Shown one piece after another: positions 48,150 to 57,965 of a stretch of DNA of 64,000 bases. The notes beneath the pieces were generated by a model. The model had not been told where the DNA came from. It did no database searches and was given only the letters and a program-made list of their open reading frames with translations. Positions within the stretch are counted from its first letter, which is position 1, and each line of letters begins with the position of its first letter. A program made the translations under genes and the position numbers. Origin of the DNA: an uncultured Clostridia bacterium (GTDB lineage Bacteria; Bacillota; Clostridia; Oscillospirales; Ruminococcaceae); the NCBI GenBank assembly GCA_947627235.1, contig CANQVG010000001.1:1-64000 (forward strand). The letters are read 5' to 3'.

Positions 48150-48746
48150 GTGAAGAAATTTACTGTTGCTGTTATTTTATCGCTGCTGATATGCACTTTT
48201 CTGAGCTTTTTGAATAGCGCAGGAGAGGTAGAGAATATGACCGATAAGCTGATTCGGATTCACATTATAGCAAATTCCGACAGCGAGGCCGATCAAGCTT
48301 TGAAGCTTACGGTGCGTGACGGGATTCTCGGAACGGTTTCCGAGCTTACAGGCGGCTGTGAAAACAAGGACGAAGCTATGGCTGCGATTTCGGAAGGTCT
48401 TGACGCACTCGGCGCTAAGGCAAGAGAGATAGTTGTCGGGAAAGGCTTTGATTATTGCGTTAGCTGCACGCTTGCCCGAGAGGAGTTCGACGAACGCAGG
48501 TACGACGGTTTTACGCTTCCGGCGGGAGAGTACGACTCGCTCTGTTTGAGAATCGGGGACGCAAAAGGCAAAAACTGGTGGTGTGTGTGCTATCCGTCGG
48601 TGTGTGTCGGCGCCGCTGTTTCCGTAGACGACTGCGGCGTATTTACGGACGGCGAGCTTGTGATCATCAAAGAGCCGGAAAAGGTCAGATATAAGCTGTG
48701 GTGCTTTGAAGTCATCAGAAAACTGAAGAAGCTTTTCAAAAGTTGA
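48150..48746 (+). CDS. spoIIR: Stage II sporulation protein R
   Basis: A 198-residue secreted protein. The N-terminal helix (about 4-20) is an export signal or anchor. The SpoIIR block IRIHIIANSDSEADQALKLTVRDGIL (about 35-60) is clear, and the WCVCYPSVC block near 145-153 is typical. SpoIIR is made in the forespore and triggers pro-sigma-E processing in the mother cell. Start is a GTG with GGAGG 7 nt before it. Its presence supports a sporulation-capable lineage, although the rest of that programme cannot be seen here. Confidence 0.92.
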   Translation: MKKFTVAVILSLLICTFLSFLNSAGEVENMTDKLIRIHIIANSDSEADQALKLTVRDGILGTVSELTGGCENKDEAMAAISEGLDALGAKAREIVVGKGFDYCVSCTLAREEFDERRYDGFTLPAGEYDSLCLRIGDAKGKNWWCVCYPSVCVGAAVSVDDCGVFTDGELVIIKEPEKVRYKLWCFEVIRKLKKLFKS

Positions 48747-48841
48747 GTACGCTTTTTTGTACACGTCTTTAAAAAACTCAAATTCCGTTTGACATATGAG
48801 TATCGTTATGATAAAATTTTTGTAGAACGGAGGCGAGTGGG

Positions 48842-51800
48842 ATGCTCAGAATTTTCCTCGGGGAAAACCAGAATGAAAAGCTTCACCGATGCGCGCTTGA
48901 TATGAAGGAGCGGCTGAAAAACGGCGGCAGCGTGACCGCCATAGTGCCGGACCAGTTTTCATTTGCATTTGACAAGGCGCTTTACCGTGAGCTTGGCGTC
49001 AGGGATTTTAACAGAGTCACCGTGCTCAGCTTCAGAAGGCTCTCTGAGTCGCTTATTGAGCGCTTCGGCACAAGAGAAGGAACCCTCGTCAGTCAGAATG
49101 AACGCATAATTCTGATATGGCTGGCGCTCAGGCGGGTGAAGACCGAAAAATCGTTGGGATTTCTTGAACGTGCAGCCGAAAAACCCGCCTTCTGCGAGGA
49201 TATGTCCCTGCTGGCAGATCGTTTGCGCCGTGCGGGAATCCTGCCGGAAGACCTTGCGAAAGCCTCCGAAAAGCTCAGCGGTGCGCTTAAGGACAAACTC
49301 TGTGATATTTCACTCATATACGGCGCTTATCTTGAGCTTTTAAAGGAGCGCTCGCTCCGCGACGAAAGCTCGGTTATACTTGAAGGCGCGCGGATTGCAT
49401 CGGAAAGCGGGGTCTTCAAATGTGAGGAAGTTTTTGTCGACCGTTTCGACAGCTTTTCTCCCGATGAGCTTTCTCTGCTTCGCACGATTATGAAAGACGC
49501 GCAGTGCGTCACGGTGAACCTGAGTATGCCGTTTTCGCCTAAGCGATCGGCGGTTTCGCCCTATCTTCACTGCGAGTCTACGCAAAAGGCGCTTGTAAAC
49601 CTCGCAGGCAGTCTCAACGTTCCGGTAAAATATCTGAACTGTGAGCTGCCGAAAACGGATAATCCGGTACTTGCCGGCGTGGGCGAGTGTCTGTACGCTC
49701 CGATACATAACAGGTTTCTGAACGACGGCAGCATAAACGCCGTCAGGGCGGACAATATGTATGAGGAGGCTGAATATGTCGCTGCGCAGATTCGCAGACT
49801 TGTCACCCTCGAGGGCTTCAGCTTCAACGAAATCGCCGTTATAACTCACGATATAGACGGTTACTCGGGAGTATTTGAAGCGGCGTTTGAGAGATTCGGA
49901 ATAGAGGCTTTTATAGACAGACCGCAGCCTGCCGCGGGGATGTCGCTTGTACTGTTCGCGCTCGACTCCCTTGAAGCCGCCGCGACCCGCGTACCCGACA
50001 CCGACAGGATAATGAAATATCTCCGCTCGCCGTTTTCTCCGCTGACGCAGGAGGAAGTCTCGCTGCTCTGGGACTACTGTGTGAGGTGGAACGTCGACGG
50101 CGAGATGTGGAAAAGTGATTTTACCGCAGCCGACGCCAATCTTGAAATTATAAATGCAGCAAGAAAAAAGGCTGTCGGACCTTTGATAAAGCTGCACGAT
50201 GCGGCGCAGTCGGCGACGGCAAAGGCAACTGCTGAGGCTTTCTGCGAATTTTTGAAAGAGACCGGTCTTGCGGAGCGCGCGTATAAGGTAATCGAAGACT
50301 GTGCGGATCAAGATATCAAGCTTGAAACCGCGCGCTTGTTCAAGCAGCTCTGGAACGCGGTTATGGCAGCGGTGTCGGCGGTTTATCTGACGGCGGGGGA
50401 AGAAAAAATTACCCTGCGCGGTTTTGCCGACATTCTTAGACTTATGCTTATGCAGACCTCGGTTGCAAACCCGCCGCAGAAGCTCGACAGCGTCACCGTT
50501 GCCGATGTCGGGCGTTCTATAATCTCGGAGCCGAGGGCGGCGTTTGTAGTAGGGCTTGCAGAGGGGGTTTTTCCCGCAGAAGTAAGAAAGACGGGTCTTT
50601 TTTCGGGTCGCGACCTCGCCGAGCTTGAGGCTGTGGGCGTGTGCTTCGACATAACCCCTGAAGCGCGGCTTAAATCCGAGCGGTTCGACTGCTACAAAGC
50701 GCTGACCGCACCGTCGGAGAGGCTTTATCTGAGTTTTTCCGGCTCCGACCTAAGGGGAAAGGAATTGCGGCCGTCGCGCTTTATAAGAAGAATAGCCCAA
50801 TTCTGCGGCGTTGAGACAAAAAGCGCGTTATCGCTGGGTACCGCGCTCTATTCCTCCACGCCGGCTGCGGCATACTATGCCTGCTCGGTGTCGCGTAGCT
50901 GCACTCCGTCTGAGAAAGCCGCGATATACAAGGCTCTCGGTGAAATACCCGAATACCGCGAAAAGCTTGAGCGTCTCTTGAGTACCGCCGATAGACGCCA
51001 CGGCCTGAGACCCGACATTTCTCAAAGTCTGTTTGCGGCGAAGGACATTAACGTCACAGCTTCGAGGATAGACGTATATAACCGCTGTGCGTTTGAATAT
51101 TTCTGCAAATACGGCTTGAAGATAGAGCCTGTAAAACCTATGGCGGTCGATCCTGCCGGCAGAGGCACGGTTATGCACTTTTTGTTCCAGAGCGTGCTGG
51201 AATATTTCGGCGACGGTTTTTCTGAGGCGTCCGACGCCGAGATAACCAAGCTTGTGAAAAGACTGCTTGATGAGTTTTCCGAGGAAAATCTCGGCGGCGA
51301 TTTCGGAAAGAGCGCAAAGTTTCGCGCAGATTACAGTCGGCTCGGCGATGCCGCGCTTGAAATTCTGTTCAATATGCGTGAGGAATTTAAGGTTTCAAAG
51401 TTCCGCCCCGTAAGGTTTGAATACGACCTTTCCCGGGAAAACGGAGAAAGCGTGCTTTCAATTCCGCTCGGCAGGGGAATAAGCGTGAAGATTCGCGGCG
51501 TTGTCGACAGGGTGGATACCTACACCTCGCCTGATGGCAGGCGGTATATCCGAGTTGTTGACTACAAGACAGGCAGCAAAAAATTCTGTTTAGAGGACAT
51601 CTATAACGGAATAAATTTACAGCTTTTGCTCTATATGCTCGCGCTCACCGAGGGCAGCGACGCGGATTTCAAGGACTGCATACCGAGCGGAATCCTTTAT
51701 ATGCGTGCGGGCTTTTTGGAGTGCAAGGACAGCTTTGACCCCCTCGCCGAGGACTCAAAGTCGAGGCTTAAGCGTACCGCAGAGCAACTCAGAAGAAACG

Positions 51801-52162
51801 GGCTTATCGTCGGGATAGACGAGGCGGTAGAGGCTATGGATTCGACGTTTGGCGGGCAGTATGTCCCCGTCAAAAAGAAAAGCGGCGGCGAATATACCGC
51901 GTCATCAGAAATTATAAGCCTTGATAGCTTTAAACTTCTGGAAGAATTTGCAAAGCGCAAGGTCGCCGAATTTGGACGCAATCTTCTCGGAGGCAGAATA
52001 GACGCCGTTCCCGTGGGCGACGACCCCGAGCATTTGCAGTGCGCCTACTGTGATTATTACTCGGTTTGCGACCGCAAAAAGTATCTTATGAGGATAATAA
52101 GCGGCGATGACGCCGAAAAACTGAAAGCCGAGATAGGCAAAGGAGGCGGCGAAAATGTATAA
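48842..52162 (+). CDS. addB: AddB subunit of the AddAB helicase-nuclease
   Basis: A 1106-residue AddB, which pairs with AddA to resect double-strand breaks and find Chi-like sites. The C-terminal nuclease has VVDYKTGSKKF near 903-913. Four cysteines for an iron-sulfur cluster remain: C749 (NRCAFEYFC) and C1067, C1070 and C1076. The N-terminal Walker A usual in Bacillus AddB (GxxGxGKT) is replaced by GENQNEKLH. addA overlaps by 8 nt. Confidence 0.93.
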   Translation: MLRIFLGENQNEKLHRCALDMKERLKNGGSVTAIVPDQFSFAFDKALYRELGVRDFNRVTVLSFRRLSESLIERFGTREGTLVSQNERIILIWLALRRVKTEKSLGFLERAAEKPAFCEDMSLLADRLRRAGILPEDLAKASEKLSGALKDKLCDISLIYGAYLELLKERSLRDESSVILEGARIASESGVFKCEEVFVDRFDSFSPDELSLLRTIMKDAQCVTVNLSMPFSPKRSAVSPYLHCESTQKALVNLAGSLNVPVKYLNCELPKTDNPVLAGVGECLYAPIHNRFLNDGSINAVRADNMYEEAEYVAAQIRRLVTLEGFSFNEIAVITHDIDGYSGVFEAAFERFGIEAFIDRPQPAAGMSLVLFALDSLEAAATRVPDTDRIMKYLRSPFSPLTQEEVSLLWDYCVRWNVDGEMWKSDFTAADANLEIINAARKKAVGPLIKLHDAAQSATAKATAEAFCEFLKETGLAERAYKVIEDCADQDIKLETARLFKQLWNAVMAAVSAVYLTAGEEKITLRGFADILRLMLMQTSVANPPQKLDSVTVADVGRSIISEPRAAFVVGLAEGVFPAEVRKTGLFSGRDLAELEAVGVCFDITPEARLKSERFDCYKALTAPSERLYLSFSGSDLRGKELRPSRFIRRIAQFCGVETKSALSLGTALYSSTPAAAYYACSVSRSCTPSEKAAIYKALGEIPEYREKLERLLSTADRRHGLRPDISQSLFAAKDINVTASRIDVYNRCAFEYFCKYGLKIEPVKPMAVDPAGRGTVMHFLFQSVLEYFGDGFSEASDAEITKLVKRLLDEFSEENLGGDFGKSAKFRADYSRLGDAALEILFNMREEFKVSKFRPVRFEYDLSRENGESVLSIPLGRGISVKIRGVVDRVDTYTSPDGRRYIRVVDYKTGSKKFCLEDIYNGINLQLLLYMLALTEGSDADFKDCIPSGILYMRAGFLECKDSFDPLAEDSKSRLKRTAEQLRRNGLIVGIDEAVEAMDSTFGGQYVPVKKKSGGEYTASSEIISLDSFKLLEEFAKRKVAEFGRNLLGGRIDAVPVGDDPEHLQCAYCDYYSVCDRKKYLMRIISGDDAEKLKAEIGKGGGENV

Positions 52163-55100
52163 CTGGACGGACGAGCAGCTTGAAGCGATAAACGCCTCCG
52201 GCACGCCGGTAATAGTTTCGGCGGCAGCGGGCAGCGGCAAGACGGCAGTTCTCGTAGAACGCACGATAAGGCTTCTTTGCGACAAAAGCTTAGATATCCC
52301 CGCGGATAGGCTTCTTGCGGTCACATTTACCAACGACGCTGCGTCGCAGATGTCGCAGAAGCTTTCACAGGCGATAGACGAGCGCGCCGAGCTCGAGTCC
52401 GAAAACGAGTGGATACAGCGTCAGCAGGCGCTTCTCAGGCTGGCCGAAATCACGACGATAAATTCATTTTGTTTTAATCTTGTAAAGGACAATCTTTCCG
52501 GAACCGATTTTCAGAGCGGAATAAGGATTCTTGAGGAGAACGAAGCCGCGATGCTCACCGACAGGGCGCTCACTGCCGTTCTTGAGAGGGAATACGCCGA
52601 GCGTCCTAAAGAAACCGAAGAACTCATATCTCTTTTTTGCCGCGAAAACGACTCCTCGCTTAGAAAAATGATTTTGCAGCTTTACAGGTTCTTGCGTTCG
52701 CTTCCCTTTGCCGAGGTCTGGACGGATAACGTTCTGCGCTCGCTGCAAGACGGCAGCGCAAAGCGCGAAGTCTTTGAGGAGCTTGATTCCCGCGCCAACG
52801 AAACGGTAATGCTAATTCAAAACGGCATAGCACGTCTAAGTCAGATTGCCGAGAGCTTAGAGTATCACTCTGCCGCCAAGGCGGTGCTTCTTGAAAACTG
52901 TAAGCTTGCGCAGAAAATTATTGACAGAATTTCAGCAGCCGACCGTGCTGACGTGTCTGAACTTGCGTCTGGAATAGAGTGGAAAGCGCTAAGGGTCAGG
53001 CAGACAAAAGCCGAGAAAGAGTGCTGTTCGCAGCTTGAAGATGGAATGTATGAATCGGCGAAAAATTGCTATGCTCATTTAAAGGGTCTGTTTGAGGAGC
53101 TTTCGCAGATTTACATATACTCGGAAGAAGACACCGACGCCGACGCAAAAAAGACCGCGTTTTACTTTTCAGAGTTCGTCAGGCTATGCAATCTTCTCGA
53201 TGCAGAGACTCACCGCCTTAAGTCCGAGCGCAACGCCGTCGATTTTGCCGACACCGAGCTGATGAGTGTTCGGCTTCTTGCAAGGTGCGGCAGTGACGGA
53301 AAAATCGTTCGGACGCCGCTCGCTGAGGAAATAGTCCGCTCAAGGCGCTATAAGGTCATACTCATCGATGAGTTTCAGGACGTCAACAATCTTCAGGAAG
53401 TCATTTTCAAGGCGATTTCGGACAGTGACAATACCGACGAGATAGGTTCCAATGTCTTTGCGGTCGGCGACGTAAAGCAGGCGATATACCGTTTCAGGCT
53501 AGCGAATCCACAGATTTTTATGCGCACACGCGCTCAGGGAAAATCGGCGGACAGTCCCGTTCGGGAAATACTTCTTCGACGCAATTTCCGAAGCCGCGGC
53601 GGAGTGCTTAAATTCTGCAACTACGTTTTCGGGGCGCTTATGTCGAAGCGCGTCGGCGAGACCGACTATACCGACGAGGAAGCGCTCATTCAGGGCGCGG
53701 AATTTGAATCTGCCGACTCTCCGACCGAGATTATCGTCATAAACAGCGACGTTGCGGACGATTCCGGGCTTGAATTTACCGCGATAGCCCGCCGGATTCG
53801 GCGGCTGCTCGACGCTAAGACCCCCGTCAGGGACGAGGGCGGGACAAGACCCTGCAAGCCGTCGGATTTCTGTGTTCTCAGCCGAAATAATATCGCAGGC
53901 CCCGAAATATCCGATATCTTCGCGGCAGAGGGACTTAAAATTCTTTCGAGCGACACCTCGGGATATCTCAAATCGCGGGAGATTTCGCTTTTACTCAATC
54001 TTTTGGCACTTATTTCCAATCCTATGCAGGACATACCGCTCGCTTCGGTGATGCTGTCTCCGATTTTCGGTTTTTCGGACGACGACGTAGCGACGCTTCG
54101 GCTGTTTTCGAGAAGCGACAAGCTATATAAGGTTATGCTCGCGGTATCCGTCGGAGAGTACGACGCCGACGAAAGTCTGCGCAATAAGTGCGCCGACGCC
54201 GTTTCGATGCTGAAAAAGCTCGGCATTTACGCGTCGGGGCTGACGCTTACGAGGCTGATAAGAAAAATTTACGACATTACCGATATCTTTGCGGCGGCGT
54301 CCGCCTACGAGGACGGCGCGCAGAAGTGTGCAAACCTGTATTTGCTTTTGGAATACGCGAGGAGCTATGAGCAGTCCTCGCCCGACGGCATCGCGGGCTT
54401 TTTAAGATACATAGATTATATTTCCGGAAGCGGTGGCGACTTTGAGCAGGCTCTCACCGTCACTGAGCCGGAAAACTCTGTGGTAATAAAAACCATTCAC
54501 CGCTCAAAGGGGCTTGAATACCCGTTTGTGTTTCTGTGTCAGACCGGCAGGAAGTTCAATCAGAATGACTTAAAAGGACTTTTGCAGCTCAACACCGAAA
54601 AGGGTGCGGGGTTGTGCTTCCTCGATTATTCCACGCTTACAAAGCGTCCGAATGCGTTATGGGAGCATATCAGAAGAGTAAACGGAAACGAACTGCTTTC
54701 TGAGGAGCTCAGGCTATTGTATGTGGCGCTGACGCGCGCCAGAGAGCGCCTGTTTATACTGCTTGACCTTAATGAACGGGCTGTAAAGCGCGCCGCCGAA
54801 TTTTCTTTTGAAATAGACGGACATCTTGTTCCTCCCGCCGTCACGCAGAAAGCCTCCTGCGCTGCCGACTGGCTTTTGGCGGCGCTTATGAAGCACCCGG
54901 ATTTCACTGCTTTGAGAAGCCGTCTTGACGCGGGAATATACACCGATGACGCTTCAATCCTGCCCGAGATTTCCGTGACGCCGATGCCGTTGTCTTCGGA
55001 GACTAATATTGAGCCGTCCGTTGACGCTGAGGTCGAGGCAGACATAGAGCTGTCCGAATTTTTGAAAAAAAGCTTTGCCTTGAACACAGATGACAGGCTG

Positions 55101-55715
55101 ACGCGAAACGAAGCCAAGCTTACCGTCACGGAGGTTGTCAAAGAGGACGCGCTGAGCTTCTTCCCGCAGGTGCCGAGTCTCGGAGAGTCGATTGATGAGA
55201 TATCCGCCGCACGAAGAGGTACGATAACTCACCGTTTTATGCAGTTTTGCGACTTTTTGCTTGCGAGCCGCGACATTGAAAAAGAGATATCGCGTCTTAC
55301 AATGAAAAGCATATTCACCGCGCAGGAAGCCGCCGTGATAGACCGCAGAGCCGTAAAGCGTTTCTTTGAGAGCGGCGTTTACGAAAGGCTCAGCCGCAGT
55401 AAAAACGTTCTTCGCGAAAAGAGATTTATCGTCAGATTTTCCGATATAGACGTTGACGAAAGTCTCAGAGAGATATATAACGGCACCGAAGGCATGCTTC
55501 AAGGAATTGCCGACTGTCTTTTTGAGGAGGACGACGGATATGTTCTGGTCGACTACAAGACTGACAGGGTTGAGAGAGCAGCAGAGCTTGTGACTAAATA
55601 CAGCGGTCAGCTTGAGCTTTATAAAGCTGCGTTTGACGTTTTGCTCGATAAACCCGTAAAGTCAAGCTTTATATATTCTTTCAGGCTCGGCGAGGGAATA
55701 GAGCTTAAAGCGTAA
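52155..55715 (+). CDS. addA: AddA subunit of the AddAB helicase-nuclease
   Basis: A 1186-residue SF1A helicase with a C-terminal nuclease. Walker A is SAAAGSGKTAVL near residues 22-33, Walker B ILIDEFQDVNN near 400-410, and motif VI LRLLYVALTRARERL near 855-870. The nuclease has YVLVDYKTDRVE. Length is slightly below Bacillus AddA (1232). It is the motor of the complex, while AddB contributes the second nuclease. It is translated with addB. Confidence 0.95.
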   Translation: MYNWTDEQLEAINASGTPVIVSAAAGSGKTAVLVERTIRLLCDKSLDIPADRLLAVTFTNDAASQMSQKLSQAIDERAELESENEWIQRQQALLRLAEITTINSFCFNLVKDNLSGTDFQSGIRILEENEAAMLTDRALTAVLEREYAERPKETEELISLFCRENDSSLRKMILQLYRFLRSLPFAEVWTDNVLRSLQDGSAKREVFEELDSRANETVMLIQNGIARLSQIAESLEYHSAAKAVLLENCKLAQKIIDRISAADRADVSELASGIEWKALRVRQTKAEKECCSQLEDGMYESAKNCYAHLKGLFEELSQIYIYSEEDTDADAKKTAFYFSEFVRLCNLLDAETHRLKSERNAVDFADTELMSVRLLARCGSDGKIVRTPLAEEIVRSRRYKVILIDEFQDVNNLQEVIFKAISDSDNTDEIGSNVFAVGDVKQAIYRFRLANPQIFMRTRAQGKSADSPVREILLRRNFRSRGGVLKFCNYVFGALMSKRVGETDYTDEEALIQGAEFESADSPTEIIVINSDVADDSGLEFTAIARRIRRLLDAKTPVRDEGGTRPCKPSDFCVLSRNNIAGPEISDIFAAEGLKILSSDTSGYLKSREISLLLNLLALISNPMQDIPLASVMLSPIFGFSDDDVATLRLFSRSDKLYKVMLAVSVGEYDADESLRNKCADAVSMLKKLGIYASGLTLTRLIRKIYDITDIFAAASAYEDGAQKCANLYLLLEYARSYEQSSPDGIAGFLRYIDYISGSGGDFEQALTVTEPENSVVIKTIHRSKGLEYPFVFLCQTGRKFNQNDLKGLLQLNTEKGAGLCFLDYSTLTKRPNALWEHIRRVNGNELLSEELRLLYVALTRARERLFILLDLNERAVKRAAEFSFEIDGHLVPPAVTQKASCAADWLLAALMKHPDFTALRSRLDAGIYTDDASILPEISVTPMPLSSETNIEPSVDAEVEADIELSEFLKKSFALNTDDRLTRNEAKLTVTEVVKEDALSFFPQVPSLGESIDEISAARRGTITHRFMQFCDFLLASRDIEKEISRLTMKSIFTAQEAAVIDRRAVKRFFESGVYERLSRSKNVLREKRFIVRFSDIDVDESLREIYNGTEGMLQGIADCLFEEDDGYVLVDYKTDRVERAAELVTKYSGQLELYKAAFDVLLDKPVKSSFIYSFRLGEGIELKA

Positions 55716-55732
55716 AAAATTTTCCAAACCCC

Positions 55733-55761
55733 TTGACAAATTTCGGGGAGGAGTATATAAT
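55733..55761 (+). promoter_or_regulatory. Promoter of infC-rpmI-rplT
   Basis: TTGACA (55733-55738) and TATAAT (55756-55761), an exact sigma-A consensus with a 17-bp spacer. Transcription would start near 55768, leaving a leader of about 160 nt. Confidence 0.92.
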
Positions 55762-55769
55762 AGTCGGGT

Positions 55770-55915
55770 AAAGAAAGCAGAAGCGTTCGCGTTCTCACCT
55801 CAAGCCTGTTGCGAAGAGGTCAATATCCGGGATTTCCGCAGTTTCGGCGTATGCCGCTGTGTGTATTTGTGGAGCGTGAACCGAAAGGCTTGCGCTCTTT
55901 AATTTATCTTAACTT
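55770..55915 (+). promoter_or_regulatory. infC operon leader, L20-leader-like
   Basis: A structured leader between promoter and infC. The stretch GTTCTCACCTCAAGC...GAGGTCAATATC (55792-55827) resembles the L20-binding leader known in Firmicutes. A late stem GAGCG/CGCTC (55873-55899) followed by TTTAATTT could act as an attenuator terminator. By analogy, free L20 would bind and turn off the operon. The family match is from memory and not searched. Confidence 0.65.
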
Positions 55916-55930
55916 TGGAGGTGTTGCGCC

Positions 55931-56452
55931 ATAGCCAGCATGGAGCATCAGATCAATGAAGAAATTCGCGACGCGCAGGTGAGAGTCATCGACGCCGACG
56001 GCACTCAGCTCGGTATCATTTCCTCTAAGGAAGCGCTTGAAATAGCGATATCCAAGGAAATGGACCTTGTTAAAATCGCGCCCAACGCGACCCCGCCCGT
56101 ATGCAAAATAATGGACTACGCGAAGTATTGTTTCGAGCAGTCGAAGCGCGAAAGGGAAGCCCGCAAAAACCAGAAGACGGTAGACGTAAAAGAGATTCAT
56201 ATGACCTCAAAAATCGGGATAAACGATTTTAACACCAAAGTCAATCAGGCGCAGAAGTTCCTGAAAGGCGGCGACAAGGTCAAGGTCTGCATAAGGCTTC
56301 AGTTCCGCAAGGGGGTTGCGCTTCATTCAGAGCTTAGCAATAAGCTTCTTGACCAGTTCAAGGATGCCGTGGCTGAATACGGCGTATTCGACAAGCCAAG
56401 CAAGGTTGAGGGCAGGAACATAGTTTTGTTTGTCTCGCCCAAAAAGCAGTAA
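55931..56452 (+). CDS. infC: Translation initiation factor IF-3
   Basis: A 173-residue IF3 if started at ATA 55931. The N-domain begins QINEEIRDAQVRVIDADGTQLG and the C-domain has KTVDVKEIHMTSKIGINDFNTKVNQAQKFL. The GGAGG site (55917-55921) is 9 nt from ATA 55931 but 18 nt from the first ATG at 55940, so the rare AUA codon is the likelier start. IF3 rejects such codons, which gives autoregulation as with AUU in other bacteria. It is the first gene of the infC-rpmI-rplT operon. Confidence 0.93.
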   Translation: MASMEHQINEEIRDAQVRVIDADGTQLGIISSKEALEIAISKEMDLVKIAPNATPPVCKIMDYAKYCFEQSKREREARKNQKTVDVKEIHMTSKIGINDFNTKVNQAQKFLKGGDKVKVCIRLQFRKGVALHSELSNKLLDQFKDAVAEYGVFDKPSKVEGRNIVLFVSPKKQ

Positions 56453-56477
56453 ATCATTATTTTAGGAGGATACAAAA

Positions 56478-56681
56478 ATGGCAAAAATCAAGGTTAAAAC
56501 CCATTCCGGTACCAAGAAGCGTTTTTCTTTCACCGGAACCGGCAAGGTAAAGTTCCAGCACGCCTATAAGAGACACCGCCTCGTTTCTAAGGACCACAAG
56601 GCCAAGAGACTCGCAAGAGGCACCGCTTATGCTTCGTCCGCCAATATCGAAGCGCTCAAGAAAACCATCCCTTACAAATAA
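56478..56681 (+). CDS. rpmI: 50S ribosomal protein L35
   Basis: A 67-residue basic protein with the L35 pattern KIKVKTHSGTKKRFSFTGTGK and a KRHRL block. AGGAGG lies 7 nt upstream. It is second in the infC operon. Confidence 0.96.
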   Translation: MAKIKVKTHSGTKKRFSFTGTGKVKFQHAYKRHRLVSKDHKAKRLARGTAYASSANIEALKKTIPYK

Positions 56682-56733
56682 ATCACGGGTTGTAAGGAAA
56701 ACTCAAAACATCAAATAACGGAGGTAATAAATT

Positions 56734-57090
56734 ATGGCTCGTGTTAAGGGAGCAATGATGACTCGCAAGAGAAGAAACAAAACCCTCAGACTTGCTAAAG
56801 GCTACTGGGGTTCAAAGTCGAAGCATTTCAAGATGGCCAAGCAGGCCGTTATGAAATCCGGCAACTATGCATACATCGGCAGAAAGCAGAAAAAGCGCGA
56901 ATTCCGTCAGCTCTGGATAGCGAGAATTTCCGCTGCCGCCAAGATGAACGGAATCAATTACTCGACCCTGATGAACGGTCTCAAGAAAGCCGGCGTCACG
57001 CTCAACAGAAAGATGCTTTCCGAAATCGCTATCAGCGACCCTGCAGGTTTTACCGCGATAGTGGAAAAGGCAAAGGCGGCTCTCAACTAA
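56734..57090 (+). CDS. rplT: 50S ribosomal protein L20
   Basis: A 118-residue protein with the L20 pattern [24 protein letters not shown] and [19 protein letters not shown]. It helps early 50S assembly and, in Firmicutes, represses its own operon by binding the leader. It is last of the core operon, followed by a terminator. Confidence 0.97.
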   Translation: MARVKGAMMTRKRRNKTLRLAKGYWGSKSKHFKMAKQAVMKSGNYAYIGRKQKKREFRQLWIARISAAAKMNGINYSTLMNGLKKAGVTLNRKMLSEIAISDPAGFTAIVEKAKAALN

Positions 57091-57099
57091 GCCCCTTAC

Positions 57100-57128
57100 A
57101 AAACACGCTCCTCACGCGGGCGTGTTTT
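57100..57128 (+). terminator. Terminator of infC-rpmI-rplT
   Basis: AAAACACGC and GCGTGTTTT form a 9-bp stem with an 11-nt loop, ending TTTTC. It starts 10 bp after the rplT stop. Confidence 0.82.
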
Positions 57129-57159
57129 CTAATTATCCGAAGTTTTAAAGGTGAAATTC

Positions 57160-57945
57160 ATGGAGATACTCAGTCGGGATAACCCCAAAATCAAGCTCTA
57201 TACCCGTTTGCGAGACAAAAAGCAGGCTCGCGCAAACGAGGGTCTTTTTGTGCTTGAGGGCGCGAGAATCATTGACGACGCTCTGCGCGAAGGCGTCGCT
57301 CTGAACTCGGCGTTTTACACCTCTATGGCATTAGAGCGTTATCCCGAAACCGTTTCCGCGTTGATAAGCGTTCTCGGCGACGGCGCCGCAAAAATTTCGG
57401 AAGATATATCGTTGAAGCTCGGTGGAACGGTGGCGCCTCAGGGTGTTTATGCCATAGCATCGAGACTTGACAAAACTCCGCCTTTGGATAAAATAGTAGA
57501 CGGAGGAAAATTTTTGATTCTCAACTCGCTTCAGGACCCCGGCAACGTCGGCACTATTCTTCGCGCTGCCGACGCCGTTGGGATATCCGGCGTATATCTT
57601 TGCAATTCCTGCGATATATATAATCCCAAGCTTGTCCGTTCGACTATGGGCTCGCTTTTTCGGGTTCCGCTGACCGACAGGCTCAGCTACCGCGAGGCGA
57701 TAGATCTTTTCAGATCGGCGGGTATTCCCGTGTACGCTTCTGTTGTGGACAAAGACGCCGAAAGTATCCGGGGCTTTGAGTTTCCGGAGAGCTGTGCAAC
57801 GGTAATCGGAAACGAAGGGAGCGGTCTTTCAAAGGAAGACGCCGCTCTATGCGACTCGAGAATAACCATAAAAATGAGCGGAACAATAGAATCGCTCAAC
57901 GCAGCCGCGGCGGCAGCGATTATTCTTTGGGAACTATGCAAGTGA
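57160..57945 (+). CDS. SpoU-family RNA 2'-O-methyltransferase
   Basis: A 261-residue SPOUT methylase. An N-terminal substrate-binding part resembles L30e (RDNPKIKLYTRLRDKKQARANEGLFVLEGARIIDDALREG). The knot domain has NSLQDPGNVGTILRAADAVG (motif 1), ATVIGNEGSGLS (motif 2) and IKMSGTIESLNAAAAAAIILWEL (motif 3). It is probably an rRNA methylase of the RlmB/TsnR kind; the site is unknown. The ATG at 57160 has AAAGGTG before it; a GTG at 57151 would start inside that site. It follows rplT, as in many Clostridia. Confidence 0.9.
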   Translation: MEILSRDNPKIKLYTRLRDKKQARANEGLFVLEGARIIDDALREGVALNSAFYTSMALERYPETVSALISVLGDGAAKISEDISLKLGGTVAPQGVYAIASRLDKTPPLDKIVDGGKFLILNSLQDPGNVGTILRAADAVGISGVYLCNSCDIYNPKLVRSTMGSLFRVPLTDRLSYREAIDLFRSAGIPVYASVVDKDAESIRGFEFPESCATVIGNEGSGLSKEDAALCDSRITIKMSGTIESLNAAAAAAIILWELCK

Positions 57946-57965
57946 CAAGAAAGTGAGCGACTTTT

